A stretch of DNA of 64,000 nt from Segetibacter koreensis DSM 18137. Lineage in GTDB: Bacteria; Bacteroidota; Bacteroidia; Chitinophagales; Chitinophagaceae. Shown one piece after another: positions 8,299-18,000 of this stretch. The stretch covers positions 124,001 through 188,000 of the forward strand of contig NZ_KB893316.1 in the NCBI RefSeq assembly GCF_000374045.1, read 5' to 3'. Made by a program: the position numbers and the translations under genes. Numbering within the stretch: the stretch's first letter is position 1; each line of letters starts with the position of its first letter. The notes beneath the pieces were generated by a model. It did no database searches, was not told where the DNA came from, and saw nothing but the letters and a program-made list of their open reading frames with translations.

Positions 8299-9306
8299 AT
8301 GGAATTAAGAAAGTTAGGAAAATCAGATGTAATGGTTACCCCAATGGCTTTTGGTGCATGGGCAATTGGGGGATGGATGTGGGGAGGCGCTGAAGAAAAA
8401 GCTGCTATCGCCGCTATAAAAGCAGCCTACAATGCCGGCATTACCACTATAGATACGGCACCCGTTTATGGCTTTGGAAGAAGTGAAGAACTTGTAGGTA
8501 AGGCAATGGAGGGAATACCGCGCGATAATTATCAGATACTGACAAAGTTCGGTATGAACTGGCAGACTGAAGAAGGCGAGTACTTTTTTGATTCTGTAGA
8601 TAATGATGGAAAACCATTTAAAATGTATAAATGGGCATCGAAGAAAAAAATTGTGCAGGAATGTGAGGATAGTCTGCGCAGGTTGAAGACCGACTATATA
8701 GACCTGTACCAGATACACTGGCCCGATGCTACAACGCCTATAAGTGAAACATTTGAGGCTGTACAACAATTGATAGACCAGGGAAAGGTAAGAGCCGCAG
8801 GAGTCTGCAACTATAATGTGCAACAGGTGGATGAAGCACTGAAAACTATTCAGATCACTTCTAACCAGGTACCGTATTCTATGGTTAACAGAAGTATAGA
8901 AATGAATGTAGTTGAACAGGCGATTGAAAAAGATTTAGGAATCATTGCATATAGTCCTTTGCAAAGAGGTCTGCTGACAGGAAAGATTAAGCCGGGACAT
9001 AAATTTGGCGAGGGAGATACCAGAGAAGGCAATCGTTTTTATACCGGTGAAAATATTATGAGAACAAATAAATTGCTGGAAAAAATAGCGCCGATAGCTG
9101 AAAAGCATGATGCCACCCTTGCGCAAATAGTGATTAAATGGACCATTCATCGGCCTGGCGTTGCCTGTGTACTAGTGGGTGCGAGAGACGAAGACCAGGT
9201 AAATGATAATGCACAATCTCTAAGCATCAGCCTGACTGATAAAGAATTGCAGGAGATAACAAATGCTGCTGATGAGTTTAGTTTGGCAGAGGAAAAAGTT
9301 TCTTAA
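8299..9306 (+). CDS. aldo/keto reductase
   Basis: This 335-residue NADPH-dependent (beta/alpha)8 oxidoreductase has the family signature in order: TIDTAPVYGFGRSEELVGKA (about residues 50-69) with Asp and Tyr of the tetrad, TKFGMNW with Lys, and LYQIHWPD with His. SPLQRGLLTGK and VLVGARDEDQVNDNA match the cofactor-binding end. It resembles the general aldo/keto reductase group (YajO/Tas-like) that reduces aldehydes. No signal peptide. It stands alone, 273 bases before the response-regulator gene; those 273 bases show no further gene. Confidence 0.92.
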   Translation: MELRKLGKSDVMVTPMAFGAWAIGGWMWGGAEEKAAIAAIKAAYNAGITTIDTAPVYGFGRSEELVGKAMEGIPRDNYQILTKFGMNWQTEEGEYFFDSVDNDGKPFKMYKWASKKKIVQECEDSLRRLKTDYIDLYQIHWPDATTPISETFEAVQQLIDQGKVRAAGVCNYNVQQVDEALKTIQITSNQVPYSMVNRSIEMNVVEQAIEKDLGIIAYSPLQRGLLTGKIKPGHKFGEGDTREGNRFYTGENIMRTNKLLEKIAPIAEKHDATLAQIVIKWTIHRPGVACVLVGARDEDQVNDNAQSLSISLTDKELQEITNAADEFSLAEEKVS

Positions 9307-9579
9307 TCAGTTTTTTCTCTGCAAATCATGCGTGAAAGTATGTGAAAATAAAAATGCATCATGTCTTTTTTTACTAACAAAATAATTTGTGGAAACAGCT
9401 AATTGAATAAGGAAAATCGGAGAATCCAGAGAAACGATAAGAGGTACAAGTGATTAACGGTTTAATTAATTTTTATCAGCTACCAGATCTTTCCACAAGC
9501 AATCATGTTTGCAGAATAACAACACTTGTGGCGAGGAATTCTGTAAACCCCTTATCTTAGCAACCTTTAAAAAAGGAAT

Positions 9580-10737
9580 ATGCCAACTATACTGATCATT
9601 GATGATGAGAGAGCAATACGAAAAACCCTGAATGAGATTTTGGGCTTTGAAGGATACAAAATAGATGAGGCTGCAGATGGCGAAGAAGGTCTTAAAAAGT
9701 TTCAGTCTGCAACATACGACGTGGTTTTGTGTGATATTAAGATGCCAAAACTTGATGGTATAGAATTTTTAAATAAAGCGTTTGCTATAAATCCTGATGT
9801 GCCGGTTATTATGATCAGTGGTCACGGAAATATTGAAACTGCTGTTGAAGCTGTGAAAAAAGGTGCGTTTGATTTTATCTCAAAACCTCCTGATCTTAAC
9901 CGTTTGCTTATTACCATCCGCAATGCTATTGATAAAACTGATCTTGTTAAGGAAGCGAAAGTTTTGAAGCGGAGGGTAAGTAAGGTGCAGGAGATGATAG
10001 GAGAGAGTGCACCCATTCAAAAAATAAAAGAAACAATTGATAAAGTTGCGCCTACAGATGCAAGGGTAATGATAACAGGTGAAAACGGAAGTGGTAAAGA
10101 ACTGGTAGCAAGGTGGATACATGAAAAAAGCAACCGGCATGAAGCGTCACTGGTGGAAGTGAACTGCGCAGCGATACCGAGCGAACTGATAGAAAGTGAA
10201 TTGTTCGGACATGAGAAAGGTTCGTTCACGTCGGCCATTAAGCAGCGTATAGGAAAGTTTGAACTGGCTAACGGGGGAACATTGTTTTTAGATGAGATAG
10301 GAGATATGAGCCTTAGCGCACAGGCGAAAGTCTTGCGTGCACTGCAGGAAGGAAAAATAATGCGGGTAGGGGGCGAAAAAGAAATTCCGGTGGATGTTAG
10401 GGTAGTGGCGGCAACCAATAAAGATTTATTAAAAGAGGTTGAGAATAAAAATTTCCGGTTAGATCTTTATCATAGGTTAAGTGTTATTATTATTCATGTG
10501 CCATCATTAAACGAAAGAAGAGATGACATTCCATTATTGGTAAATAAGTTTTTAGAAGATATTGCTGAGGATTATGGCCAGGCAAAAAAAGAAATAGATG
10601 CACAGGCATTGGAAGCTTTAAAAAAACATAACTGGACAGGTAATATACGTGAATTGAGAAACGTAGTAGAGCGACTGATTATTCTTTCCGGCAAAACGAT
10701 AACTATAGAGGATATATCAAATTACGTTGCAATTTAA
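9580..10737 (+). CDS. NtrC-family response regulator (REC + sigma-54 AAA+), no DNA-binding domain
   Basis: A 385-residue regulator. Residues 1-120 are a receiver domain with acidic pocket IIDDE (6-10), phospho-acceptor Asp52 (CDIKMPK) and the conserved Lys in FISKP. Residues about 140-375 are a sigma-54-activating AAA+ domain: Walker A GENGSGKE (about 167-174), the sigma-54 contact loop as GSFTSA rather than GAFTGA, and Walker B LFLDEIGD (about 236-243). The protein ends at DISNYVAI, just after the AAA+ domain, with no room for the usual Fis-type helix-turn-helix. It may therefore act from solution on sigma-54 RNA polymerase, as FlgR- or CtcC-type activators do. No partner kinase is adjacent. 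Confidence 0.92.
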   Translation: MPTILIIDDERAIRKTLNEILGFEGYKIDEAADGEEGLKKFQSATYDVVLCDIKMPKLDGIEFLNKAFAINPDVPVIMISGHGNIETAVEAVKKGAFDFISKPPDLNRLLITIRNAIDKTDLVKEAKVLKRRVSKVQEMIGESAPIQKIKETIDKVAPTDARVMITGENGSGKELVARWIHEKSNRHEASLVEVNCAAIPSELIESELFGHEKGSFTSAIKQRIGKFELANGGTLFLDEIGDMSLSAQAKVLRALQEGKIMRVGGEKEIPVDVRVVAATNKDLLKEVENKNFRLDLYHRLSVIIIHVPSLNERRDDIPLLVNKFLEDIAEDYGQAKKEIDAQALEALKKHNWTGNIRELRNVVERLIILSGKTITIEDISNYVAI

Positions 10738-10833
10738 AACAGTGCATAATTGCAGTCACATAGCCTTGGGTGTTAAAAAAAATTACAAAATTTAGAACTG
10801 GTAGGGCTATGGCCTGAAGCCATCAATATTTAA

Positions 10834-11709
10834 TTACTCGTATGTAAATTCGACAACTTCTTTCATCGACTTTAAGAGGCGAACATTTCCGGGTATTTTT
10901 GTTACCTGGTACACTTGTACTCCTGACATTATAATTTGTTTGCCAGGAAATGCATAACTTATTTTTTGAAGATATTCATCGGGCGAGATACCGGCAAGAT
11001 TTGTAATCAGGTGAAAATGGAGATAGGTAAAAGAATGGTTCTCCTGGTAAATTTCAATGCTCTTCAAAGAAGCATTGCTTCCAAAGTAAATAACCCTGTT
11101 CTTATTTTTTTTCAGCAGGTAATGTATGAATTGCAGGGGAATCTCGTGCCTTTCTCGCTCAGGCGTAAATAAAACAATTTCCTTTTTTGCAGTTGTTTTA
11201 ACCAATGGCAGATCATCTATTGCTTTTGTCAGTTTTTGCCGTATTATATTGCTGGTAAAGTGCTCCTGTGCAGGAATAATATGATCCGTCAACCACAACA
11301 CACCAATTCTTTCTTGAAAGGGATTAATTACATTAAGAATTGCCGATTCTATTCCCATTTTTTCCAATACTTCATTAAAAGTCTCTTCAAATCGCTCTTC
11401 GTTGAGGTCAATTGAAGATTCAATCAATTCCTTCACATAAAAGTCATTTTCGTTTTCTTTAGCAAGCTTTGTCAAGGTCATTTCATTCAACTCGTCAGGT
11501 CTGAGAGCAGCAATTTTTGAGATCTTGAAGCCGTTGTTGTATAAGTAGGAAATCCTTAAAATTTGTTTTAAATTCTCAGTATCGAAAAATCTGTGCTTGC
11601 TTTCTCTTCTTTGAGCTACGCCAATTCCGTAACGCTGTTCCCAAATACGCCACGTGTGTGCTTTAATACCGCTCAGATTTTCAATATCTTTTATCGTAAA
11701 TTCATTCAT
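10834..11709 (-). CDS. MerR-family regulator with cobalamin-binding (CarH-like) domain
   Basis: 291 residues in three parts. Residues 1-75 are a MerR winged helix (FTIKDIENLSGIKAHTWRIW, then EQRYGI). Residues about 95-165 form a helical bundle with W139-x9-E149-H150 (WLTDHIIPAQEH), the motif that caps adenosylcobalamin in CarH. Residues 175-290 are a Rossmann-like B12 domain with E186-R-H188-E-I-P where the usual motif is DxHxxG, so the cobalt-ligating His is present but Gly is Pro. CarH proteins are light-sensing repressors of photoprotective genes. Here no carotenoid gene adjoins, so targets are unknown. It is convergent with the response-regulator gene. Confidence 0.88.
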   Translation of the reverse strand: MNEFTIKDIENLSGIKAHTWRIWEQRYGIGVAQRRESKHRFFDTENLKQILRISYLYNNGFKISKIAALRPDELNEMTLTKLAKENENDFYVKELIESSIDLNEERFEETFNEVLEKMGIESAILNVINPFQERIGVLWLTDHIIPAQEHFTSNIIRQKLTKAIDDLPLVKTTAKKEIVLFTPERERHEIPLQFIHYLLKKNKNRVIYFGSNASLKSIEIYQENHSFTYLHFHLITNLAGISPDEYLQKISYAFPGKQIIMSGVQVYQVTKIPGNVRLLKSMKEVVEFTYE

Positions 11710-11966
11710 ACAGAAATAAAGTTATCTCTCTTTTATTTAATAAAACGAACGCCGTGAGATGTAAACACAGTTATTTACAAAATTTGACAAAATGGATGAA
11801 AGTCGTTACTACAACTGTGGCATATATTTCTATTTAAAAAAAACGATTTTCATGTTATATTATTATAAGTCATTAAATATAGCTTCCTGTTTCTTCTAAA
11901 TGTTATAAAAGTAAGACTACAGAAAATAATATTTTTTTATTTAAGAAAACTTTTCGGTAAACCTCT

Positions 11967-11995
11967 TTTGTCAGATAGATTATAATGTACATTTG
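11967..11995 (+). promoter_or_regulatory. Bacteroidota promoter for signal peptidase I
   Basis: TTTG (11967-11970), a 17-nt spacer and TACATTTG (11988-11995) match the TTG-N17-23-TAnnTTTG pattern. The -7 box lies across the upstream ATG at 11985, which argues that translation starts at the ATG at 12015. Confidence 0.6.
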
Positions 11996-12014
11996 CCAAC
12001 TTCAAAAGCTACTT

Positions 12015-13520
12015 ATGGGTTGGATACTTTTTATAATTGGTACTCTTGGATGGCATATTGGTATGTATGGCATGTTTAAAAAAGCCGGTATAGAACCATG
12101 GAAAGCATTTATTCCGTTTTATAATACCTGGTGTATAGTTAACAAGACCAATATTCGTAAAGTATGGTTCTGGCTACAGTTTATTCCTATTGCGGGCCAG
12201 TTTATTACCATATGGATTACCATCATTTTTGTAATGCATTTTGCCAAATTTTCTTTACTTGATCATATTGCTACTGTACTTTTTCCTTTTATTTATTTTC
12301 CTTATTTAGGTTACTCTTCTAAAGTAAAATACGTAGGTCATGAAGTTGTAAAAAGGTATCACAAAAGTGCAACAAGAGAATGGATAGATGCTGCGGTCTT
12401 TGCCGTAGTTGCTGCAACTATCATTCGCACATTCGTTTTTGAAGCCTATACGATTCCTACAGAGAGTATGGAAAAGACTTTATTGGTAAACGATTTTTTG
12501 TTTGTAAACAAAATGAGTTATGGGCCGCGTATTCCTCAAACCCCCATTTCATTTCCTTTTGTACACAACATTATGCCCTTTAGCACGACAACACCATCTT
12601 ATACCAAACTGGTTCAAATACCTTATACAAGGCTTCCGGGATTTCAGCAGGTAAAAAGAAATGAGGTAGTTGTATTTAATTTTCCGGCGGGGGATACTAT
12701 TATTAACCTTCCCGAATTTGGTTCTAAAAATCCTTATTATGATGTTTTAAGAAATCAATTTAAGGGAAACAGGGATGCTTTGATGGCGGAATATCCCATA
12801 TTGGTACATCCCATGGATAAAACAGATAATTATATCAAAAGATGTATAGCAATAGGCGGTGATACATTGTTGATTAAAGATGGAAAGGTGTACATAGATG
12901 GAAAAGCTTCGCCTATTCCAGCTGCTTCGCAAACAGAATATCTTGTTGAAACAAATGGCCAGCCTTTCAGCGATGAATTCCTGCAAACTCAACTGCATAT
13001 AAATACTGAAAATGATAATGGCCAGATATACGCTTTTGAAGGTAAAGCGAATACATATGTTATTAATATGACCCCTGGAGAAGCTGAAATCGTAAAAAAA
13101 CAGCCTAATTTCAAAAGTATTCAATTTGCTTTTAGTAACATGCCTGGTAGCACCTTTCCCTACAGCGACGATTATCTCTGGACTCCCGATAATTTCGGCC
13201 CTGTTTATGTTCCGGCAAAAGGAAGCACAATTACTCTTACCCCTGAAAACATTGCTATTTACCGCCGGCTTATTACCACCTATGAAGGAAATAAACTGGA
13301 AGAAAGAGGTGGCAAGTTTTTTATAAACGGCCAGCAGACAAATACCTATAAATGTAAATGGAACTATTACTGGATGATGGGCGACAACCGCCATCGCAGC
13401 CAGGACAGTCGTTATTGGGGATTTGTACCGGAAACAAATATTGTAGGAAAAGCATCACTTATTTGGTTTAGCTGGGAAAATGGCCCTCGCTGGAACAGGT
13501 TGTTTAAGACGATAAAATAA
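12015..13520 (+). CDS. lepB: signal peptidase I (leader peptidase)
   Basis: About 501 residues from the ATG at 12015; an upstream in-frame ATG at 11985 falls in the promoter. The first about 110 residues hold three to four hydrophobic helices with WKAFIPFYNTWCIV, as in the N-terminal domain seen in Bacteroidota LepB. A further helix precedes the catalytic box PTESMEKTLLVND, whose Ser is the nucleophile. The Lys base lies in NYIKRCIAIGGDTL, and the C-terminal box GDNRHRSQDSRYWGFVP is present. Between Ser and Lys is an insert of over 100 residues, much longer than in E. coli. It cleaves signal peptides at the inner membrane. A hairpin terminator follows. Confidence 0.95.
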   Translation: MGWILFIIGTLGWHIGMYGMFKKAGIEPWKAFIPFYNTWCIVNKTNIRKVWFWLQFIPIAGQFITIWITIIFVMHFAKFSLLDHIATVLFPFIYFPYLGYSSKVKYVGHEVVKRYHKSATREWIDAAVFAVVAATIIRTFVFEAYTIPTESMEKTLLVNDFLFVNKMSYGPRIPQTPISFPFVHNIMPFSTTTPSYTKLVQIPYTRLPGFQQVKRNEVVVFNFPAGDTIINLPEFGSKNPYYDVLRNQFKGNRDALMAEYPILVHPMDKTDNYIKRCIAIGGDTLLIKDGKVYIDGKASPIPAASQTEYLVETNGQPFSDEFLQTQLHINTENDNGQIYAFEGKANTYVINMTPGEAEIVKKQPNFKSIQFAFSNMPGSTFPYSDDYLWTPDNFGPVYVPAKGSTITLTPENIAIYRRLITTYEGNKLEERGGKFFINGQQTNTYKCKWNYYWMMGDNRHRSQDSRYWGFVPETNIVGKASLIWFSWENGPRWNRLFKTIK

Positions 13521-13542
13521 TATATCTTTAATTTTTTTCAAG

Positions 13543-13574
13543 AGTCCTTCCCGATCTTCGGCGAAGGACTTTTC
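13543..13574 (+). terminator. intrinsic terminator after lepB
   Basis: AGTCCTTC (13543-13550) pairs with GAAGGACT (13563-13570), with extra CCGA/TCGG pairing inside, followed by a short T run. It separates lepB from the cytidine deaminase gene. Confidence 0.75.
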
Positions 13575-13593
13575 TATCTAAATTGCTTTCCGT

Positions 13594-14082
13594 ATGATAA
13601 AAGAAGATTTTGCATTTTCTTACGAAGTATATGATTCAATAGAAGAATTAACCGCCGAAGATGCCTCACTGCTAAGTGAAGCACGAAAAGTAACAAAAAA
13701 CGCGTATGCACCATATTCTCATTTTAGAGTGGGTGTTACTGCATTATTAGAAAATGGTGAAATTGTGAAGGGAACTAACCAGGAAAACGCGAGTTTTCCT
13801 ATTGGACTTTGTGCAGAAAGAGTCATGCTCGCAGCAGCAGCATCTATGTTTCCTGATGTACCTATAAAAACAATTGCTATTAGCTACGATAATGAAAACG
13901 GTGAAAGCACTCATCCTATCTCACCTTGTGGCATTTGCCGCCAAAGTTTACTTGAGTACGAGACAAAGTTAAAGCACCCTATACGAATTATATTGGGGGG
14001 GCTACAGGGAAAGGTGTATATAATAGAACGTGCAGGTATGTTGTTGCCTCTAAGTTTTACAGCAAATGAATTGAATACGTAA
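13594..14082 (+). CDS. cdd: cytidine deaminase
   Basis: This 162-residue enzyme has the zinc motif CAERVMLAAA (about residues 73-82, with Cys in place of His and Glu as the proton shuttle) and PCGICRQ (about 110-116), giving three Cys ligands as in small tetrameric cytidine deaminases. YAPYSHFRVGVTALLENGEIVKG is the expected substrate-binding start. It deaminates cytidine and deoxycytidine to uridine forms in pyrimidine salvage in the cytosol. It is slightly longer at the N-terminus (about 25 residues) than the classical protein. It lies between two terminators and is probably a single-gene unit. Confidence 0.95.
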   Translation: MIKEDFAFSYEVYDSIEELTAEDASLLSEARKVTKNAYAPYSHFRVGVTALLENGEIVKGTNQENASFPIGLCAERVMLAAAASMFPDVPIKTIAISYDNENGESTHPISPCGICRQSLLEYETKLKHPIRIILGGLQGKVYIIERAGMLLPLSFTANELNT

Positions 14083-14172
14083 AGAAAAAAAAATTGATTG
14101 TTATAAATTATTGCTATATAAAAAACTAACTGGCACAGATTTTTAGTGATAGACTATAAACAATTAAACATT

Positions 14173-14634
14173 ATGGAAACTACAAAAGCGACAATAACCA
14201 TTCTTAATGATCTTATTGAGATCAATAATGACCGTATTAAGGGTTACGAGAAAGCTATCGAAGAATTAAAAGATGGAGACCAGGATCTTAAAACTTTGTT
14301 TGCAGGCATGATAGATGAAAGCCGCGACGCAAGAAATGCAATTGGTAAAGAAGTTCAGGCACTGGGCGGAGAAATGGAATCTGGAGACGCTACCACAAAT
14401 AGCGGAAAAATATACAAAGCATGGATGGATGTAAAAGCCGTTTTTACCGGTCACAACAGGCATACAGTCTTGTCTAATTGTGAATTTGGAGAAGATGCTG
14501 CACAAAAAGCTTATAAAGCTGCGTTGGCTGAGGAACATTTACCTGCTTATCTACATCAGATGTTAGAGCAGCAAAGATTAAAGTTCAAGGTTTCGCATGA
14601 TAAGATTAAAGCTTTGCGTGACCAAGCAAAATAA
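14173..14634 (+). CDS. PA2169-type four-helix-bundle protein (DUF2383)
   Basis: 153 residues from ATG 14173 (a GTG at 14146 is in frame but gives an unlikely N-terminus). The protein is all helical: LNDLIEINNDRIKGYEKAIEE opens the DUF2383 fold, followed by DLKTLFAGMIDESRDARNAI and a C-terminal helix pair with EEHLPAYLHQMLEQQ. Spaced Glu and His residues resemble a ferritin-like bundle. Family members occur with stress genes; function is unknown. A hairpin terminator follows at 14660-14696. Confidence 0.85.
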   Translation: METTKATITILNDLIEINNDRIKGYEKAIEELKDGDQDLKTLFAGMIDESRDARNAIGKEVQALGGEMESGDATTNSGKIYKAWMDVKAVFTGHNRHTVLSNCEFGEDAAQKAYKAALAEEHLPAYLHQMLEQQRLKFKVSHDKIKALRDQAK

Positions 14635-14659
14635 TAAAACAAGTAGTTTGCTTAAGAAG

Positions 14660-14696
14660 AGTTTCAAAAGGTACAAGTCTTTTGGAACTTTTTTTA
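14660..14696 (+). terminator. intrinsic terminator after the DUF2383 gene
   Basis: GTTTCAAAAG (14661-14670) pairs with CTTTTGGAAC (14679-14688) with one G-T pair and a short loop, followed by eight T residues. Confidence 0.75.
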
Positions 14697-14788
14697 TGGT
14701 TGCTTTTACCTTTCAAAGATTTGTACGATAAAATTTAAAATTTTCGGCAATATCCGCAGGAAAAAAGCCGCAATTTCCTCGTTGAAAA

Positions 14789-14902
14789 ATTATTCTTTTT
14801 TTATCTCCCTGGCAATTAATAAAGCAAAAAAGTAAAAGATTTACTATTCTTTTACTTTTGCTACCCTCGCTGCAATTCTTTTTGCTTTATGAAAAGAATA
14901 AT
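14789..14902. repeat. nested inverted repeats
   Basis: Three arm pairs sit inside one another. ATTATTCTTTT (14789-14799) pairs with AAAAGAATAAT (14892-14902). TAAAGCAAAAA (14820-14830) pairs with TTTTTGCTTTA (14879-14889). AAAAGTAAAAG (14828-14838) pairs with CTTTTACTTTT (14849-14859). The middle and inner left arms share three bases. The whole 391-bp gap 14635-15025 otherwise holds only the terminator and the leader of the 1157-aa protein gene. Confidence 0.8.
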
Positions 14903-15025
14903 GAAAAGTTTCTGCAGAAAAATCGGTCGTTTAACTGTTAAATCTGAAAACATTCTTTAGGTTTTACCTGACAATTAATCTTTAAGTCTCTTAATTTAGG
15001 GTTTACATTTACCCGAAGTTTTCTT

Positions 15026-18000
15026 TTGACACTATTTAAATATATAATTGTTCTATTTATCACAATGTTTGCAGTTGTAGCTGCCCGTTCTCAACCCTAT
15101 AAATATTCTAACCTTCGTAATAAAAAAATTGTTGCTTCTTCTTCAATAATCATCGACACTGTCAGTATTGTGCCACGCACCTTTTTTATTAAAGGATATG
15201 ATACTTCGTATTATAGTATAGATGATGTAAATGCTATTCTCACCTGGAAAAAATCTTTGCCAACAGATAGTATCCAGATTTTTTATCGCGTATTTCCTTA
15301 TCGTTTAAACGCCATTAAAAAAAGATTTACATACGATAGTGTAATGAATAATTTTATTGCGCAACAAAAGGTTTTAAATACAAAACATGAAGGTGAAAAC
15401 AGTTTATTCGATTTTGGAACAATGAATTATAACGGCAGCTTTGGTCGTGCATTAAGTTTTGGAAACAGCCAGGATGTTGTAGTTAATTCACAATTTAATC
15501 TGCAATTGAATGGATTGTTGGGCGACAGCATACAACTTGCTGCAGCTATTACTGACAACAATATTCCCATTCAACCAGATGGTACAACCCAACAGTTAAA
15601 TGAATTTGATCGTGTCTGGCTTCAATTTAAGAAAAAAGGCTGGGAGGTTAACCTGGGAGATATAGACTTACGACAGAATCAATCTTATTATCTCAATTTC
15701 TATAAAAGGCTTCAGGGAATTTCCTACAGCAATGTTTCGAGGTTAGGAAAAAATGGTTCGAATAAAATACAGACAACGGGTGCCATCGCTAAAGGAAAAT
15801 TTACAAGAAATGTTTTTCAGGGTGAAGAAGGAAACCAGGGCCCTTACCGGTTAAAAGGAGTAAACAATGAAATATTTTTTATAGTTCTCGCAGGAACAGA
15901 AAGGGTTTTTATTGATGGACAATTAATGCAACGGGGAGAAGACCAGGATTACGTAATCAATTATAATACTGCAGAGATCGCTTTCACTCCCCGCCGCATG
16001 ATTACAAAAGACAGTCGTATACAAGTCGAATTTGAGTATGCGGAGCGAAGTTTTTTAAACTCAATGTTATATGCTTCGGACGAATTGACTGTAAATAAAA
16101 AACTTGCGATAAACATTGCAGCATACAGCAATGCCGACGCAAAAAACTCCCCTGTTAACCAGCAGCTTGATACAAAACAAAAACAATTTTTAAACAATAT
16201 CGGTGACAGTATTCAAAATGCTTTTTATCCAACTGCAACACCTGATACTTTTTCTACGACAAAAATTTTATATGCTCAAATAGATACTTTTGATGATAGA
16301 GGCAGCCAGAAAATTTATGTTTACTCCACCAATAAAGACAGCGCAAAATATAGTTTAGGTTTTATAGAAGTAGGTCAGGGAAAAGGAAATTACGTACCGG
16401 ATTTTAATGGAGCAAACGGAAAAGTATTTCGATGGGTAGCGCCGGTAAATGGATTGCCACAGGGAAATTTTGAACCTGCTACTTACCTCGTAACTCCAAA
16501 AAAGCAACAGGTTGTAACAATAGGTGCAGTGTATGCAATAAACGAAAAAACAAATTTATCTACAGAAGTTGCAATGAGCAACTATGATGTAAATGCTTTT
16601 TCGGCTAAGGATAAAGGAGATAATAAAGGATTCGCAGGAAAAATGAATATAGATCATTTAATTCATTTATATACTCATACTGGTAAAGTGCTGCTATTAA
16701 AAACAGTTGGCGGGTATGAAGTGACTGACCAAAATTTTCATCCTGTTGAAAGGTTGAGAACAGTCGAGTTTTACCGTGACTGGGGGCTTGAATTTCAACC
16801 TGGAGCTGCTACTGAACACTTACCCTTCGCTGAATTCCAATTATCGGATTCAGCCGGAAATTCTTTGCAATATCAATCATCTGCATATATTCGGAGCGAT
16901 GGTTATAAAGGCCTTCGGCAGCTTATAAGCCACGAGCAAAAAATAAAAGGGTGGCAGTTAAGAAATATTTTTAACCTTACTAATTTTCATTCCCAATATA
17001 ATAAAGGTTTTTTTCTACGGCCGTCAGTAGATGTCAGCAAAGTTTTTCACCAGCTAAATAACTATGTGCTTGGAGCAACTTATTCGCTGGAGCACAACGA
17101 AATACATGATAAGTTATCTGATACAGTTTCTTCTTCCAGTTTCGCTTTTACGACAGTTTCCGCATATATACGCTCAAACCAGGCGAGAAATAATCATTGG
17201 TCATTGACTTATTTTACCCGTAACGATCAGATTCCTTATTTCAAAAAACTTGAACGGGTCGACCGAAGCCAGAATATAACGCTTAACACCGAGTTGTTAT
17301 CAAACAGCCATCACCAGCTGAGGTTAAATGTCACATACCGGCAACTGCAGGTTACTAACAAAACATTATCAAACCTCAAACCGGAGAATACAATTTTAGG
17401 TCGCGCAGAATACGCAATAAATGAATTTAAAGGATTTATTACAGGAAATGCTTTATACGAGGTGGGCGCAGGCCAGGAGCAAAGAAGAGATTTTATATAC
17501 TTAGAAGTACCGCCGGGCCGCGGAGAATATGCATGGAACGATTACAACAAGGACGGCATTCCTCAGTTAAATGAATTTGAAATAGCCTTATTTCCTGACC
17601 AGGCAAAGTTTATCCGTGTTTTTACTCCTACCAACGAATTTGTAAAAGCTAATTATACTCAGTTTAATTATAGCATAACACTAAACCCTAAAACACTTAG
17701 CAATAAGTTTAGAAATAAAAAGTTTGGAAATTTTATTGGAAGAATAAATCTTCAATCTTCTTTACAAACAGCTAAAAAAGAACTGTCTAAAGGAGATATT
17801 GTTTTCAATCCTTTTAAGAAAATTTCCCTAAATGATACAGCATTGCTTACCCTTACAAATGTGTTTACTAATACGTTTTCTTTTAACAGGTTTAGCACAA
17901 AGTGGGGTTTCGATATCAGCAATGGAACGAATTACAACAAGTCTCTTTTGACCTATGGTTTTGAAAGCAGGAAACTAAACGACTGGACTTTAAAAGGTAG

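Noticed and set aside
8323-8823. Minus-strand frame of 166 codons
   Set aside because: It is antisense to the aldo/keto reductase, with Cys/Ser-rich composition typical of shadow frames.
10759-10823. Possible hairpins (CATAGCC with GGCTATG; ATGGC with GCCAT) between convergent regulator genes
   Set aside because: The two stems compete, one has a very long loop and neither has a T run, so a terminator call is not supported.
12747-13394. Minus-strand frame of 215 codons
   Set aside because: It is fully antisense to the lepB catalytic region, with no family-like motif.
14132-14160. TGGCACAGATTTTTAG as a possible sigma-54 (-24/-12) promoter
   Set aside because: TGGCAC is right, but the -12 GC is TA, so the match is incomplete.
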